DNA of 35,610 nucleotides from Bacillota bacterium (GCA_023397655.1 JAEWTW010000042.1:1-35610), one strand, 5' to 3'. Numbered from the stretch's first letter, positions 22,928 through 31,284 are shown. Numbers and translations: made by a program. Notes: generated by a model from the letters alone, not told the origin.

Positions 22928-22940
22928 GTAGACAGTCTAC
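22928..22940. promoter_or_regulatory. Perfect palindrome before the methyltransferase gene
   Basis: GTAGAC-A-GTCTAC is a perfect 13-bp palindrome five bases upstream of the Shine-Dalgarno of the RlmI-like gene. Its core GTAGA/TCTAC is the same pentamer that forms the phased array at 3101-3136, so a common regulator is possible but unproven. Confidence 0.4.
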
Positions 22941-23044
22941 CACGCGGACGTCCTTTTTTAAACCCATATGAATGCGTGACGTTAAGAAGAGCATAAAAAG
23001 CCGCACATTTATTATCTCAAGATGTACGAAAGTATCGCATACTA

Positions 23045-23073
23045 TTTACTAATCACCTGCGGATGAGTATAAT
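23045..23073 (+). promoter_or_regulatory. Promoter of small lipoprotein gene
   Basis: TTTACT (23045-23050), 17-bp spacer, TATAAT (23068-23073). A small palindrome AGTAT-CGC-ATACT (23031-23043) directly precedes the -35 box. Confidence 0.65.
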
Positions 23074-23099
23074 ATCATCATCAAATCATGGGATGGGTT

Positions 23100-23450
23100 A
23101 TGAAAAGATTCTTGCTTGTGCTGGCTTCAGTGCTGGTTGTCATAGGTATACTTGCGGCGTGTGCGCCCGTGCAGAACAGCGTAGAGGAATATGCGCGGAC
23201 ACTGCCGGGCTGGGCCATCATCGTGGGCGCGGTGGTGATATTCTTCATCGGCTTCGGCATCATCTGGAAGCTGATACCCGGCTTCATCAAATTCCTTGCT
23301 GTTATCGCGCTGGCGGTGATACTCATCGCCTCGGCTTACGGTCTGTGGCAAAGTCCTTGGGCCGATAAGGCCAACAAAGCGAGCCAGGAAGCCGAAGAAC
23401 TGCGCGACGAATTTTTCGACAAGCTGGAAACGCCCGATTCGGCGGACTAA
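23100..23450 (+). CDS. Small predicted lipoprotein with two membrane helices
   Basis: Unrecognised 116-residue protein. It begins MKRFLLVLASVLVVIGILAAC, a signal sequence with a plausible lipobox (L-A-A-C), followed by two hydrophobic segments (about residues 41-60 and 63-83) and a charged, Glu/Asp-rich tail. I prefer the ATG at 23100 over 23088, because the latter lies only ~8 nt after the predicted transcript start and has no Shine-Dalgarno; GGGATGGG precedes 23100. Its own promoter supports expression. Its last 4 bp overlap the converging nrdG gene. No function can be assigned. Confidence 0.7.
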   Translation: MKRFLLVLASVLVVIGILAACAPVQNSVEEYARTLPGWAIIVGAVVIFFIGFGIIWKLIPGFIKFLAVIALAVILIASAYGLWQSPWADKANKASQEAEELRDEFFDKLETPDSAD

Positions 23451-24115
23451 AGCCCCCGGATTACCACATCCTTCACATACTCACGAGCGGCCTCGGCCGC
23501 TTTTTTGATGGCTTCGGGGCTGTGCGGCTCCGGCTGCAGCTTGCGTTCATCCGTCTTGCGGTACTGCTGCAGCACATACCGCCGAGCACCGCTGATGCGC
23601 CGTGTTATCTCTTCAACATCGCCCGTATCCAGCAGCGGCATAAACGTGGTGCGGAACTCATAATCCACACCGCTGTGCATCAGCAGATTGGCACAGCGCC
23701 AGATGGGCTTGTCGTCCAAAGCAAAAGACACCACCCGGTGCAGTTCACCGGGCGGCGCCTTAATATCCATTGCGACATAATCCAATTCACTCAGCAGCGA
23801 CGCAACCACGTCGGGTTTCAGCCCGTTGGTATCCAGCTTTACGCGGTATCCCATCTGCCTCACGCTGTTGATGAACGACAGCAGCCCGTTCTGCAGCGTC
23901 GGCTCTCCGCCAGATATCACCACACCGTCCAGAAACCCCCTGCGCTTTTCGAGAAACGTAAGTACCTCCGCCGTATCCAGCAGATTCGCGTTGCCCCAGA
24001 GCGCGCGGTTATGGCAGTACCAGCAGTCCATGTTGCAGCCCGGCACAAACACCACCGCCGCAATCAGCCCCGGATAATCAAGGAAGGAATTCTTGACCAG
24101 TCCGGCGATGCGCAT
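23447..24115 (-). CDS. nrdG: Anaerobic ribonucleotide reductase activating protein (radical SAM)
   Basis: Radical SAM activase that installs the glycyl radical in NrdD. The 222-residue product has the cluster motif C-x3-C-x2-C at Cys27, Cys31 and Cys34 (GCNMDCWYC), then GGEPTLQ and the DTNGLKPD block typical of the fold. Its ATG follows the nrdD stop codon by a single base, so translation is coupled. The partner gene nrdD immediately upstream makes the assignment firm. Confidence 0.95.
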   Translation of the reverse strand: MRIAGLVKNSFLDYPGLIAAVVFVPGCNMDCWYCHNRALWGNANLLDTAEVLTFLEKRRGFLDGVVISGGEPTLQNGLLSFINSVRQMGYRVKLDTNGLKPDVVASLLSELDYVAMDIKAPPGELHRVVSFALDDKPIWRCANLLMHSGVDYEFRTTFMPLLDTGDVEEITRRISGARRYVLQQYRKTDERKLQPEPHSPEAIKKAAEAAREYVKDVVIRGL

Positions 24116-24116
24116 A

Positions 24117-26204
24117 TTACATGGCCTCTGGCACCACGAACTTCAGCCGCTCGCGATACTCCTCTTTCTTGCCGTCGTTGTAGTTCTGCACTGGTCTCAA
24201 ATAACCCACTACACGGCTCCAGACCTCCGTCTTCGCACCGCACTGCGGGCAGGCAAACTGTTCGCCGGCGATGTATCCGTGCTCATCGCACACGCTGAAC
24301 GTGGGCGTGATGGAGATATACGGCATACGGTATTTCGCGAATATCTTCTGTATGATGCGCTTGGCTGTCTCGATATCCTCAATGCGCTCACCAAGGTACA
24401 GGTGCTGCACCGTACCGCCGGTATACAGCGACTGAAGCTCGTCCTGCAGCTCGATCATCTCCATGATGTCCTCCGTGTAGCCCACAGGCAGCTGCGACGA
24501 GTTGGTGTAGTACGGCACGTCCTTGCCGGAGGTAATGATATCGAGGTAGCGCTCCTTGTCCAGCTTGGCGAGGCGGTAGCTGGTGCCCTCGGCAGGCGTC
24601 GCCTCCAGATTGTACTGGTGTCCCGTCTCCTTCTGGAACTCCTGCATGATGTTGCGCAGGCAGTGCATGATACGCACGGCCAGATCGTTGCCCTCCGGCG
24701 TCTCGATCCCCTTGCCCAGGAAATTGAGCAGCGCCTCGTGCATACCGATGATGCCGATGGTGTTGAAATGGTTCGCCCAATATTGACCGGTGCGCTTCTT
24801 CACGTCGCGCAGATAAACCGCCGAATACGGATACAGTCCGTTCTCCGTCTGCTGCTCGATCACCTTGCGTTTGAGCTCCAGCGACGTCTTGCCCACCTCA
24901 GCCAAACGGCGCAGGCGCGCGAACAACTCGTCCTCCGTGCGCGACAGGTATCCGATGCGCGGCAGGTTGATCGTGAACACGCCGACGGAACCGGTGAGCG
25001 GGTTGGAGCCGAACAGGCCGCCGCCCCTCTTTCTGAGCTCGGTGACGTCCAGCCGCAGACGGCAGCACATGGACACCGCGTCCTCAGGAGAAAGGTCGGA
25101 GTTCACGTAGTTGGCGAAATACGGTATGCCGTATTTACAGGTGATCTCCATGAACTTGTCCACCACGGGGTTACTCCAGTCGAAGTCCTTCGTGATGTTG
25201 ATCGTCGGGATGGGGAACGTAAACACACGGCCCTTGGCATCGCCCTCCAGCATCACCTCGCAGAACGCCAGGTTGAACTTGTCCATCTCCTCCTGATAGT
25301 CGCCGTACGTGGTGTCCTGATGCACGCCGCCGATGATCACCGGATGATCCTTGAGCGTTTTGGGAACCTTGATATCGAACGTCAGGTTGGAGAACGGGCA
25401 CTGGAACCCGACCCGGGTCGGTACGTTGATGTTGAATATGAACTCCTGCAGCGCCTGTTTGATCTGGTCATGCGTTAACTCATCCTTGCGGATGAAAGGC
25501 GCGCAATACGTGTCAAAGCTGGACCAGGCTTGCGCCCCCGCCGTTTCGCCCTGCGTCGTGAACGTGGAGTTGACGATCTGCCCCAGAAACGAGCGCAGTC
25601 TCTTGGCGGGCTTGCTCTCCACCTTGCCGGGGATGCCGCCAAAGCCCTGCATCAACAGCTGCCGCAGGTCCCAGCCGGCGCAGTAGGGGCCAAAGAACCC
25701 GAGGTCGTGAATGTGGCAGTCGCCCGAGGTATGCGCATCGCGCACCTCTTCGGGGTATATCTCGTGCAGCCAGTATTTCTTCGTAAACGCCTCACGGATG
25801 TAGTTGTTGAGCCCGTTTACGCTCTTTTGTGTGTTGGCGTTTTCCTTGACGCTCCAGTCCTTATCAGACAGGTAGCTGGAAAACATATCGATGGTCGCGC
25901 CGATGAGCGCATTGGCTTCTCTGGCGCCCTTGCGCTTTTCACGGTAGAGGATGTAAGCCTTAGCCGTTTTTGCGTGGCCGTTTTTAATCAGCACCCGCTC
26001 CACGATGTCCTGAATGTCTTCCACGCCCGGCATGCGGTCCCCGAACGTGATGCGTGCGATGTCCACCACCTGCTCCGTCAGCTGTTCGGCGCGCTGGTAA
26101 TCCTCGCCGCCCACTGCCTTGGCTGCCTTGAAAATCGCCTCGGCAATCTTCTTTGGCACAAACGTCTGCTTCTGACCGCTTCTTTTGAGAATGAGAGTGA
26201 ACAT
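24117..26204 (-). CDS. nrdD: Anaerobic ribonucleoside-triphosphate reductase, class III
   Basis: Reduces ribonucleoside triphosphates to deoxy forms under anaerobic conditions using a glycyl radical. The 695-residue chain has an N-terminal ATP-cone allosteric domain (about residues 3-95: ILKRSGQKQTFVPKKIAEAI), the ten-stranded barrel with FTTQGETAGAQAWSSFDTYCAPF, and the C-terminal glycyl-radical motif SRVVGYLRPV with Gly667. It is preceded by a zinc-type cluster (CDEHG then CPQCG), in which one usual Cys is His. The start at ATG 26204 follows GGGGGG; the frame is open for 81 more codons upstream but that is leader. The promoter region carries NrdR-like and DnaA-box-like sites. Confidence 0.97.
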   Translation of the reverse strand: MFTLILKRSGQKQTFVPKKIAEAIFKAAKAVGGEDYQRAEQLTEQVVDIARITFGDRMPGVEDIQDIVERVLIKNGHAKTAKAYILYREKRKGAREANALIGATIDMFSSYLSDKDWSVKENANTQKSVNGLNNYIREAFTKKYWLHEIYPEEVRDAHTSGDCHIHDLGFFGPYCAGWDLRQLLMQGFGGIPGKVESKPAKRLRSFLGQIVNSTFTTQGETAGAQAWSSFDTYCAPFIRKDELTHDQIKQALQEFIFNINVPTRVGFQCPFSNLTFDIKVPKTLKDHPVIIGGVHQDTTYGDYQEEMDKFNLAFCEVMLEGDAKGRVFTFPIPTINITKDFDWSNPVVDKFMEITCKYGIPYFANYVNSDLSPEDAVSMCCRLRLDVTELRKRGGGLFGSNPLTGSVGVFTINLPRIGYLSRTEDELFARLRRLAEVGKTSLELKRKVIEQQTENGLYPYSAVYLRDVKKRTGQYWANHFNTIGIIGMHEALLNFLGKGIETPEGNDLAVRIMHCLRNIMQEFQKETGHQYNLEATPAEGTSYRLAKLDKERYLDIITSGKDVPYYTNSSQLPVGYTEDIMEMIELQDELQSLYTGGTVQHLYLGERIEDIETAKRIIQKIFAKYRMPYISITPTFSVCDEHGYIAGEQFACPQCGAKTEVWSRVVGYLRPVQNYNDGKKEEYRERLKFVVPEAM

Positions 26205-26281
26205 AAGACTTTGACCCCCCTTAACCCCTGTATTATTTATATCATTAATTGCCTGCGGAATAGAGATCAAGTGAAAACGAA

Positions 26282-26320
26282 AGTGCGCATTCTGCATGGC
26301 ATCGTTGCCACTGGCGCACT
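26282..26320 (-). promoter_or_regulatory. Hairpin in the nrdD leader
   Basis: AGTGCGC/GCGCACT (7 bp) closes a structure whose inner stem GTGGCA/TGCCAT caps in an ACGA loop, with an asymmetric internal loop between the two helices. It lies in a ~140-nt leader between the promoter and the nrdD ATG. No riboswitch class is recognised. Confidence 0.45.
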
Positions 26321-26348
26321 GTCCTTTTCGCAATTTGTTGTATGAATT

Positions 26349-26378
26349 ATTATAGTGAATATCTATATATAGTGTCAA
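26349..26378 (-). promoter_or_regulatory. nrdD promoter with overlapping NrdR-box-like site
   Basis: Minus-strand TTGACA (26378-26373) and TATAAT (26354-26349) are both perfect consensus with an 18-bp spacer. The sequence ACACTATATATAGATA (26375-26360) overlaps the -35 box and resembles the palindromic NrdR box, with a well-kept first half. A second ACACTAT half lies exactly 42 bp upstream (26417-26411), four helical turns away. Confidence 0.75.
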
Positions 26379-26405
26379 GGGAGAATAGGGCATTAATGTA
26401 AAAAA

Positions 26406-26423
26406 TGTGGATAGTGTGGATAA
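26406..26423 (-). promoter_or_regulatory. Tandem DnaA-box-like 9-mers upstream of nrdD
   Basis: On the minus strand TTATCCACA (26423-26415), a perfect DnaA box, is followed immediately by CTATCCACA (26414-26406), one base different. They sit ~30 bp upstream of the -35 box, a position suited to control of dNTP synthesis by DnaA. Confidence 0.55.
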
Positions 26424-26454
26424 GTATGATCTCGCCTGACCGTTCACCAGTATA

Positions 26455-26492
26455 AAAAAGCCGCTTGCCGGGAATCCGGAAAACAGCTTTTT
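26455..26492. terminator. Bidirectional-looking terminator after the metG-tatD operon
   Basis: AAAAAGC (26455-26461) pairs with GCTTTTT (26486-26492), with CCGG/CCGG inside. It lies ~45 bp past the stop of the radical SAM gene on the minus strand and insulates it from nrdD. Confidence 0.65.
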
Positions 26493-26537
26493 AAGACCCC
26501 TGATTATACAGGGAATATAGACTTACTGATTGCCAGC

Positions 26538-27131
26538 TTATTCGATGTAGCTCCTCACCCGAAGCTTCGCGCCCACGCTTTCGGCGATGACGCGGCACTT
26601 TTCAATCTCCTCAGGGCCGATCAGATCCACAACGGACAGCACCGTCTCGATGCCCTGCTCCGCACAGTGTCGCGCAAAGTCCAGCATCATTTCATAAGCC
26701 TCCTCGCCGTATGCGCTGCGGCAAAGCCGGTCGTATTCCGCCGCATTGGAAGCGTTGAGGCTGATGGACACCACGTCCACCAGACCTTTGAGCTGCGGCG
26801 ATATGTCCTCGCCCGCGAACTCGCTGCCCAGTCCGTTGGTGTTGAGACGCACGTGAACGCCGCGCTTCTTCAGATACCGCGCCACGTCCAGCAGCACGTT
26901 AAGCCGCATCGTGGGTTCGCCGAGCCCGCAGAACACCGCTTGTTTCACATCCGGCAGCTTCTCAAACTCCGCAATGATATCCGCTGCCTCCGGGTCGCGG
27001 GCCAGCTTCAGGTCATAACCGCCGACGCCGCAGTATTCGTTTCTCAGACAGAACGTGCAGTCGTTGTTGCACGCGTTGGTCAGATTGATGTAGTATGCGC
27101 CGTCCAGCCTGTATACATATGTGTCGCTCAT
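26538..27131 (-). CDS. TatD-associated radical SAM protein
   Basis: Radical SAM protein of 197 residues with the [4Fe-4S] motif C-x3-C-x2-C at Cys21, Cys25 and Cys28 (ACNNDCTFC), a GLGEPTMR motif, and LNTNGLGSEFAG in the barrel. Its size and its 4-bp overlap with tatD match the known family of radical SAM proteins that accompany TatD-type nucleases. Its substrate is unknown. It lacks the C-terminal SPASM-type cysteines. Confidence 0.88.
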   Translation of the reverse strand: MSDTYVYRLDGAYYINLTNACNNDCTFCLRNEYCGVGGYDLKLARDPEAADIIAEFEKLPDVKQAVFCGLGEPTMRLNVLLDVARYLKKRGVHVRLNTNGLGSEFAGEDISPQLKGLVDVVSISLNASNAAEYDRLCRSAYGEEAYEMMLDFARHCAEQGIETVLSVVDLIGPEEIEKCRVIAESVGAKLRVRSYIE

Positions 27132-27892
27132 TTTATATTATAAAATCCTTTTGCATTACTGATGTTGGCTTCCGCCATCTCGTCCGGTGCGATTCCCTTG
27201 ATTTCCGCCAGCTTCTCGATCACATAACGGACATTGGACGGGTCGTTGCGCCGCCCGCGCACCGGTTCGGGCGAAAGGTACGGGCAGTCCGTCTCGGCCA
27301 TCAGGCGGTCCAGCGGCACCACATTCGCAGCCTCCACCACCTTGCGCGCGTTCTTGAAGGTGACGGAGCCGGTAAACGAGAGGTACAGCCCCATATCGAC
27401 GCATATCTGTGCCGTTTCAGCGCTGCCTGAAAAGCAGTGCATCACGCCGTGCGATATGCCGTGCTCCTTCAATATCGCCAGCGTGTCCTGTGTGGCCTCA
27501 CGCATGTGTATCGCAACGGGCAGTTCCAGCTCCCGCGCCAGTTCCAGCTGACGGGCGAACACATCGCGCTGGACATCACGCGGTGAGAAGTCGTAATGGT
27601 AATCCAGACCGATCTCGCCGATGGCCAGCACCTTCGGATTCGCCGCCAGCGCCCGCAGCTGTTCGATATAATCCGGCTCTGCCTCCGCCGCCTCGTGCGG
27701 ATGCACGCCGATCGTTACGTAGATATAGTCCGCTTTTTCCGCCAGCTCTATCGCCTTCACGCTGTCGGATACCGTGGTACCCACCTCGATCATCCCCACA
27801 ATGCCCAGATCCGGCAGCCGCGAAATCAGCGCGTCCCGGTCCTCGTCGAACTTCTCGGATAAGAGGTGCGCATGCGTGTCGAACAGGCGCAT
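27128..27892 (-). CDS. tatD: TatD-family metal-dependent hydrolase (DNase)
   Basis: Amidohydrolase-fold, metal-dependent nuclease of 254 residues. Metal ligands are visible in FDTHAHL (HxH), GEIGLDYHYDFSPRD, VAIHMREA, HCFSGS and the final ETDCPYLSPEPVRGRRNDP. The ATG at 27892 overlaps the metG stop as TGATG, so translation is coupled. The metG-tatD neighbourhood matches metS-yabD of Bacillus subtilis. Confidence 0.96.
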   Translation of the reverse strand: MRLFDTHAHLLSEKFDEDRDALISRLPDLGIVGMIEVGTTVSDSVKAIELAEKADYIYVTIGVHPHEAAEAEPDYIEQLRALAANPKVLAIGEIGLDYHYDFSPRDVQRDVFARQLELARELELPVAIHMREATQDTLAILKEHGISHGVMHCFSGSAETAQICVDMGLYLSFTGSVTFKNARKVVEAANVVPLDRLMAETDCPYLSPEPVRGRRNDPSNVRYVIEKLAEIKGIAPDEMAEANISNAKGFYNIK

Positions 27893-29859
27893 CACGACAC
27901 CTGAGCGCCCGCGGGAAGACTGCCGTCCAGCGTCACCAGCTTCAGCTCTCCGTCCGACTCCGCCGCCAGCAGCATCCCCTGACTCTCGATGCCGAACAGC
28001 TTGGCGGGCCTCAGGTTCGCAACAACGACAATGGTTTTACCCACCATCTGTTCCGGGGTGTACCATTTGCGGATGCCGGATACGATCTGCCTCGTTTCGC
28101 CGCCGACGTCCACCTGCAGCTTCAGCAGCTTTTCGCTGCCCTCAACCGCTTCGGCCTGCTGCACCACGCCCACGCGCAGGCTGACCTTTTTAAAGTCGTC
28201 GTAGGTGATCACGCCGTCCGGTGTTTCCTTCTTCGCCGCCGCGGCTGGCTTCTCAGCTGCCGGCGCTTTTTTTTGCTTTTTGAGCGAACGGTTGTCGGCG
28301 ATCTCTTCCAGCGCTTCCAGCTCCTTTTTGATATCGATGCGCGGGAACAGCGGCGCCGTCTGTTTCACAGTCAGCCCGCACACTGCATTGCCGAACTGTG
28401 CGACGCTCTCCCAAGAGACCTTCGCTTCGTCGTCGATGCCTAAGATATCCTGTATGCGTCTGGCCGTGCCGGGTATGAACGCCGTCAGCATCACCGATAC
28501 GATACGCAGCCCTTCCGCCAGATGAACCATCACGCTGGCGAGCTGCGGCTTGTTCGCCTCGTCCTTCGCCAACACCCACGGCGCGGTGAGATCGATGTAC
28601 TTGTTCAGCGCGCCCACATAGCTCCATATCTCCATCAGCGCATCGGGCAGCTTGAGCGCGTTCATCTGCGCCTCCACCGCCGCAGCCAGCTCAGAACCCT
28701 GGTTTTTGACCGCCGCGTCGAATTCCGTCAGCGTGAAATCCGAAGGCACCACGCCGCCAAAGTATTTTATTATCATGGCCGCCGTACGCGACACCAGATT
28801 GCCAAGGTCGTTCGCGAGGTCACTGTTGGTCCGGGTCAGCAGCGCTTCGCTGGAATACAGCCCGTCCGCGCCGAAAGGTACCTCGCGCAGCAGGAAGTAA
28901 CGCACCGCGTCCACGCCGTACCGCTCGATCAGCTTCACCGGGTCCACCACGTTGCCTTTGGACTTGCTCATCTTGCCGCCCTCCAGCATCAACCAGCCGT
29001 GGCCGAACACCTGCCCCGGCAGCGGCAGCCCCAGCGCCATCAGCACGATGGGCCAGATGATGGTGTGGAAGCGGATGATTTCCTTGCCGACGATGTGCAC
29101 ATCCGCCGGCCAATATTTTTGAAACTTCTCATCGTTGTCCGACAGGTATCCCAGCGCTGTGATATAGTTGGACAGCGCGTCGATCCACACGTACACCACA
29201 TGGTCGGGATCGAAATCCACCGGTATGCCCCATTTGAACGACGTGCGCGATACGCACAGGTCCTCCAGCCCCGGCAGCAGGAAGTTATTCAGCATCTCGT
29301 TGCGGCGGCTCTCCGGCTGAATGAACTCCGGATGCTCCTCGATGTATTTGATCAGCCTGTCGGCATATTTGCTCTGCTGGAAGAAGTACGCCTCCTCCTT
29401 CGCCATCTCCACCGGGCGGCCGCAGTCGGGGCACTTGCCGTCCACCAGCTGCCGCTCCAGCCAGAACGCCTCGCAAGGCGTGCAGTACCAGCCCTCGTAA
29501 GCGCTCTTGTATATATCGCCCTGCTCATAGAGCCGTTTGAATATCTTCTGAACCGTCTTGATGTGCCGCTCTTCGGTGGTGCGGATGAAGTCGTCGTTGG
29601 ATATCTCCATCAGCTCCCAGAGTGACTGTATGCCCTCCACGATGCCGTCCACATACTCCTTGGGCTGTTTGCCGGCCGCCTTGGCCACGCGCTCAATCTT
29701 TTGGCCGTGCTCGTCCGTGCCCGTCAGAAACATCACGTCGTAGCCCGTCTGGCGCTTGAACCTCGCGAGCGCGTCCACCGCCACCGTGCAGTATGAATGG
29801 CCGATGTGCAGGTTGTCGCTCGGATAATAGATGGGCGTCGTGATATAATACTTCTTCAT
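27892..29859 (-). CDS. metG: Methionyl-tRNA synthetase
   Basis: Class I synthetase that charges initiator and elongator tRNA-Met. The 655-residue protein starts MKKYYITTPIYYPSDNLHIGHSY with the HIGH motif, has a zinc knuckle (CTPCEAFWLERQ, CPDCGRP), the KMSKSKGNVVDP motif, an anticodon-binding helical domain, an Ala/Lys-rich linker (about 525-550), and a C-terminal EMAP/Trbp111-type tRNA-binding domain (about 553-655: FKKVSLRVGVVQQAEAVEGS). AGGAG six bases before the ATG at 29859 decides the start over the preceding TTG. First gene of the metG-tatD-radical SAM operon. Confidence 0.97.
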   Translation of the reverse strand: MKKYYITTPIYYPSDNLHIGHSYCTVAVDALARFKRQTGYDVMFLTGTDEHGQKIERVAKAAGKQPKEYVDGIVEGIQSLWELMEISNDDFIRTTEERHIKTVQKIFKRLYEQGDIYKSAYEGWYCTPCEAFWLERQLVDGKCPDCGRPVEMAKEEAYFFQQSKYADRLIKYIEEHPEFIQPESRRNEMLNNFLLPGLEDLCVSRTSFKWGIPVDFDPDHVVYVWIDALSNYITALGYLSDNDEKFQKYWPADVHIVGKEIIRFHTIIWPIVLMALGLPLPGQVFGHGWLMLEGGKMSKSKGNVVDPVKLIERYGVDAVRYFLLREVPFGADGLYSSEALLTRTNSDLANDLGNLVSRTAAMIIKYFGGVVPSDFTLTEFDAAVKNQGSELAAAVEAQMNALKLPDALMEIWSYVGALNKYIDLTAPWVLAKDEANKPQLASVMVHLAEGLRIVSVMLTAFIPGTARRIQDILGIDDEAKVSWESVAQFGNAVCGLTVKQTAPLFPRIDIKKELEALEEIADNRSLKKQKKAPAAEKPAAAAKKETPDGVITYDDFKKVSLRVGVVQQAEAVEGSEKLLKLQVDVGGETRQIVSGIRKWYTPEQMVGKTIVVVANLRPAKLFGIESQGMLLAAESDGELKLVTLDGSLPAGAQVS

Positions 29860-29900
29860 CAAAATCTCCTGTCTGTTCCTTCAAATCATCATTACGTTAT

Positions 29901-29929
29901 AGGATAGAATTCTGGTCTGTTTTTGTCAA
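29901..29929 (-). promoter_or_regulatory. Promoter of metG operon
   Basis: Minus-strand TTGACA (29929-29924), 17-bp spacer, TATCCT (29906-29901), about 40 bp upstream of the metG ATG. No T-box or SAM-type leader fits in the remaining space. The ~135 bp on to spmB hold no further gene I can support. Confidence 0.65.
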
Positions 29930-30064
29930 GAAAAATAAGCCCTGCCGCTGTCTGCGAAGAGCCCTGTTTCATCAATGCCCCCATCTGTAAAATCGGGTCA
30001 TCATATCAATATCAATGTCATATGCAATGGATTAAGTCTGCGCTGAATACTAACCGCTTGGCCG

Positions 30065-30595
30065 TCAGCCGAAAAAAAGCCGGCACAGCAGCACGCTGGC
30101 CACCAGGCCGAACACCTCGGACACGAGCGCCGCCGGTATCGTATAGCGCGTCTTTTTGACGCCCACGCTGCCATAATACAGTGCCGACGTGTAAAAGAGC
30201 GTCTCGGAGGATCCCATCAGCGTGCTGGCGCTGCGTCCAATCAGCGAGTCCGGCCCAAAACGGCCCATGATGGTGGTCAGCATTGCGATGGACGCGCTGC
30301 CGGAAAACGGTCGCATCAGCGCCAGCGGCAGTATCTCGGGCGGTATTCCCACCGGCCCCAGCACAGGCGAAAGCGCGGCGCCTATATAATCAAAACAGCC
30401 CGACGCCGAAAAAATCTGAATGGCAAAAACGAACCCCACCACAAACGGCAATATGCGCACCACCGTCACAAATCCCTGTTTGGCACCTTTAATGAACGCG
30501 TCGTAAACCGGTACCCTTTTGGCCAGCCCGAATACCACGACGCCCGCGATGAACAGCGGCACGAACAGCGCCGATATGTAGGTCATCACGCTCAC
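30065..30595 (-). CDS. spmB: Spore maturation protein B
   Basis: Membrane protein (nucleoside-recognition/Gate domain) required with SpmA for normal spore core dehydration in Bacillus and Clostridium. The 176-residue product has five to six hydrophobic segments and conserved RPFSGSASIAMLTTIMGRFGPDS and STLMGSSETLFYTSALYYGSVGVKKTRYTIPAAL blocks (read in parts). It overlaps spmA by 4 bp (ATGA). Its presence is one of the best signs that the organism sporulates. Confidence 0.95.
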   Translation of the reverse strand: MSVMTYISALFVPLFIAGVVVFGLAKRVPVYDAFIKGAKQGFVTVVRILPFVVGFVFAIQIFSASGCFDYIGAALSPVLGPVGIPPEILPLALMRPFSGSASIAMLTTIMGRFGPDSLIGRSASTLMGSSETLFYTSALYYGSVGVKKTRYTIPAALVSEVFGLVASVLLCRLFFG

Positions 30596-31170
30596 TTATA
30601 TAGCCTCCGCAGCACCTTGGCCGCTGTGATACCGACCGTGGTCGTCACCGTCGTCGCCAGCAGTGTTGTGATGGCAATTTCGCCGGGAGCAGCCGAACCT
30701 GCCGCGCTTCGGAGCGCAATGACGGTGAGCGGCAGCAGCTGGACGGAGGAAGCGTTGATGACCAGAAACATGCACATCGCGTCGGACGCGCGCGTCTTGT
30801 CCCGGTTGATACCTTGGAGCTCCTTCATCGCCTTGAGGCCAAACGGCGTTGCCGCATTGCCCATGCCCAACATATTGGCGACGATATTGAGCGTGATGAA
30901 GCCGCTGGCCGCGCTTCCCGCCGGCACGCTGGGAAACAGCCAGCGAATAACGCCGCGCATGCGCCGCGCGACGGCGTCCACTAGACCGGCCTCCTTGGCC
31001 ACATTCAACACACCCAGCCAAAGTATATAAGCGCCGATCAGGCTGACGCAGAGCAGCGCCGCATCCTTTGCGCCGTCCAGCGCCGCCTGGGAGACCGCCT
31101 CCGCCCGGCCTGTGGCGATGCCCACCACCGTGCCCACCAAAATCAAAAAGGCCCATATGTAATTGACCAT
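30592..31170 (-). CDS. spmA: Spore maturation protein A
   Basis: Partner of SpmB, 192 residues with several membrane helices and conserved segments LWLGVLNVAKEAGLVDAVAR, GFITLNIVANMLGMGNAATPFGLKAM and MFLVINASSVQLLPLTVIALR (read in parts). The start at ATG 31170 follows GGAGGG by six bases; the reading frame extends upstream without a usable Shine-Dalgarno. A weak sigma-E-like pattern (ATA at 31227-31225, N15, CATATATAT at 31209-31201, minus strand) precedes it. The pair is inserted between metG and abrB. Confidence 0.94.
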   Translation of the reverse strand: MVNYIWAFLILVGTVVGIATGRAEAVSQAALDGAKDAALLCVSLIGAYILWLGVLNVAKEAGLVDAVARRMRGVIRWLFPSVPAGSAASGFITLNIVANMLGMGNAATPFGLKAMKELQGINRDKTRASDAMCMFLVINASSVQLLPLTVIALRSAAGSAAPGEIAITTLLATTVTTTVGITAAKVLRRLYK

Positions 31171-31255
31171 AAGCTGCCCTCCAAAAATGTAATCATATAC
31201 ATATATATGCAAATGTGAAAGTTTTATTAACTCATATTTTTTTTGTATGGAAAGG

Positions 31256-31284
31256 TTGACAGCGTATAGTTATAACTGTTATAT
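31256..31284 (+). promoter_or_regulatory. Promoter of abrB-like gene
   Basis: Perfect TTGACA (31256-31261) with TTATAT (31279-31284) at 17 bp. A second -10-like TATAAT lies at 31295-31300. The region is very AT-rich, typical for AbrB-type autoregulation. Confidence 0.6.

Noticed and set aside
26205..26447. In-frame N-terminal extension of NrdD by 81 codons.
   Set aside because: It covers the promoter and leader. The family N-terminus (ATP cone) begins right after the GGGGGG-supported ATG at 26204.
29923..30159. Plus-strand frame of 78 codons between metG and spmB.
   Set aside because: Mostly antisense to spmB, low-complexity C-terminus, no initiation signals.
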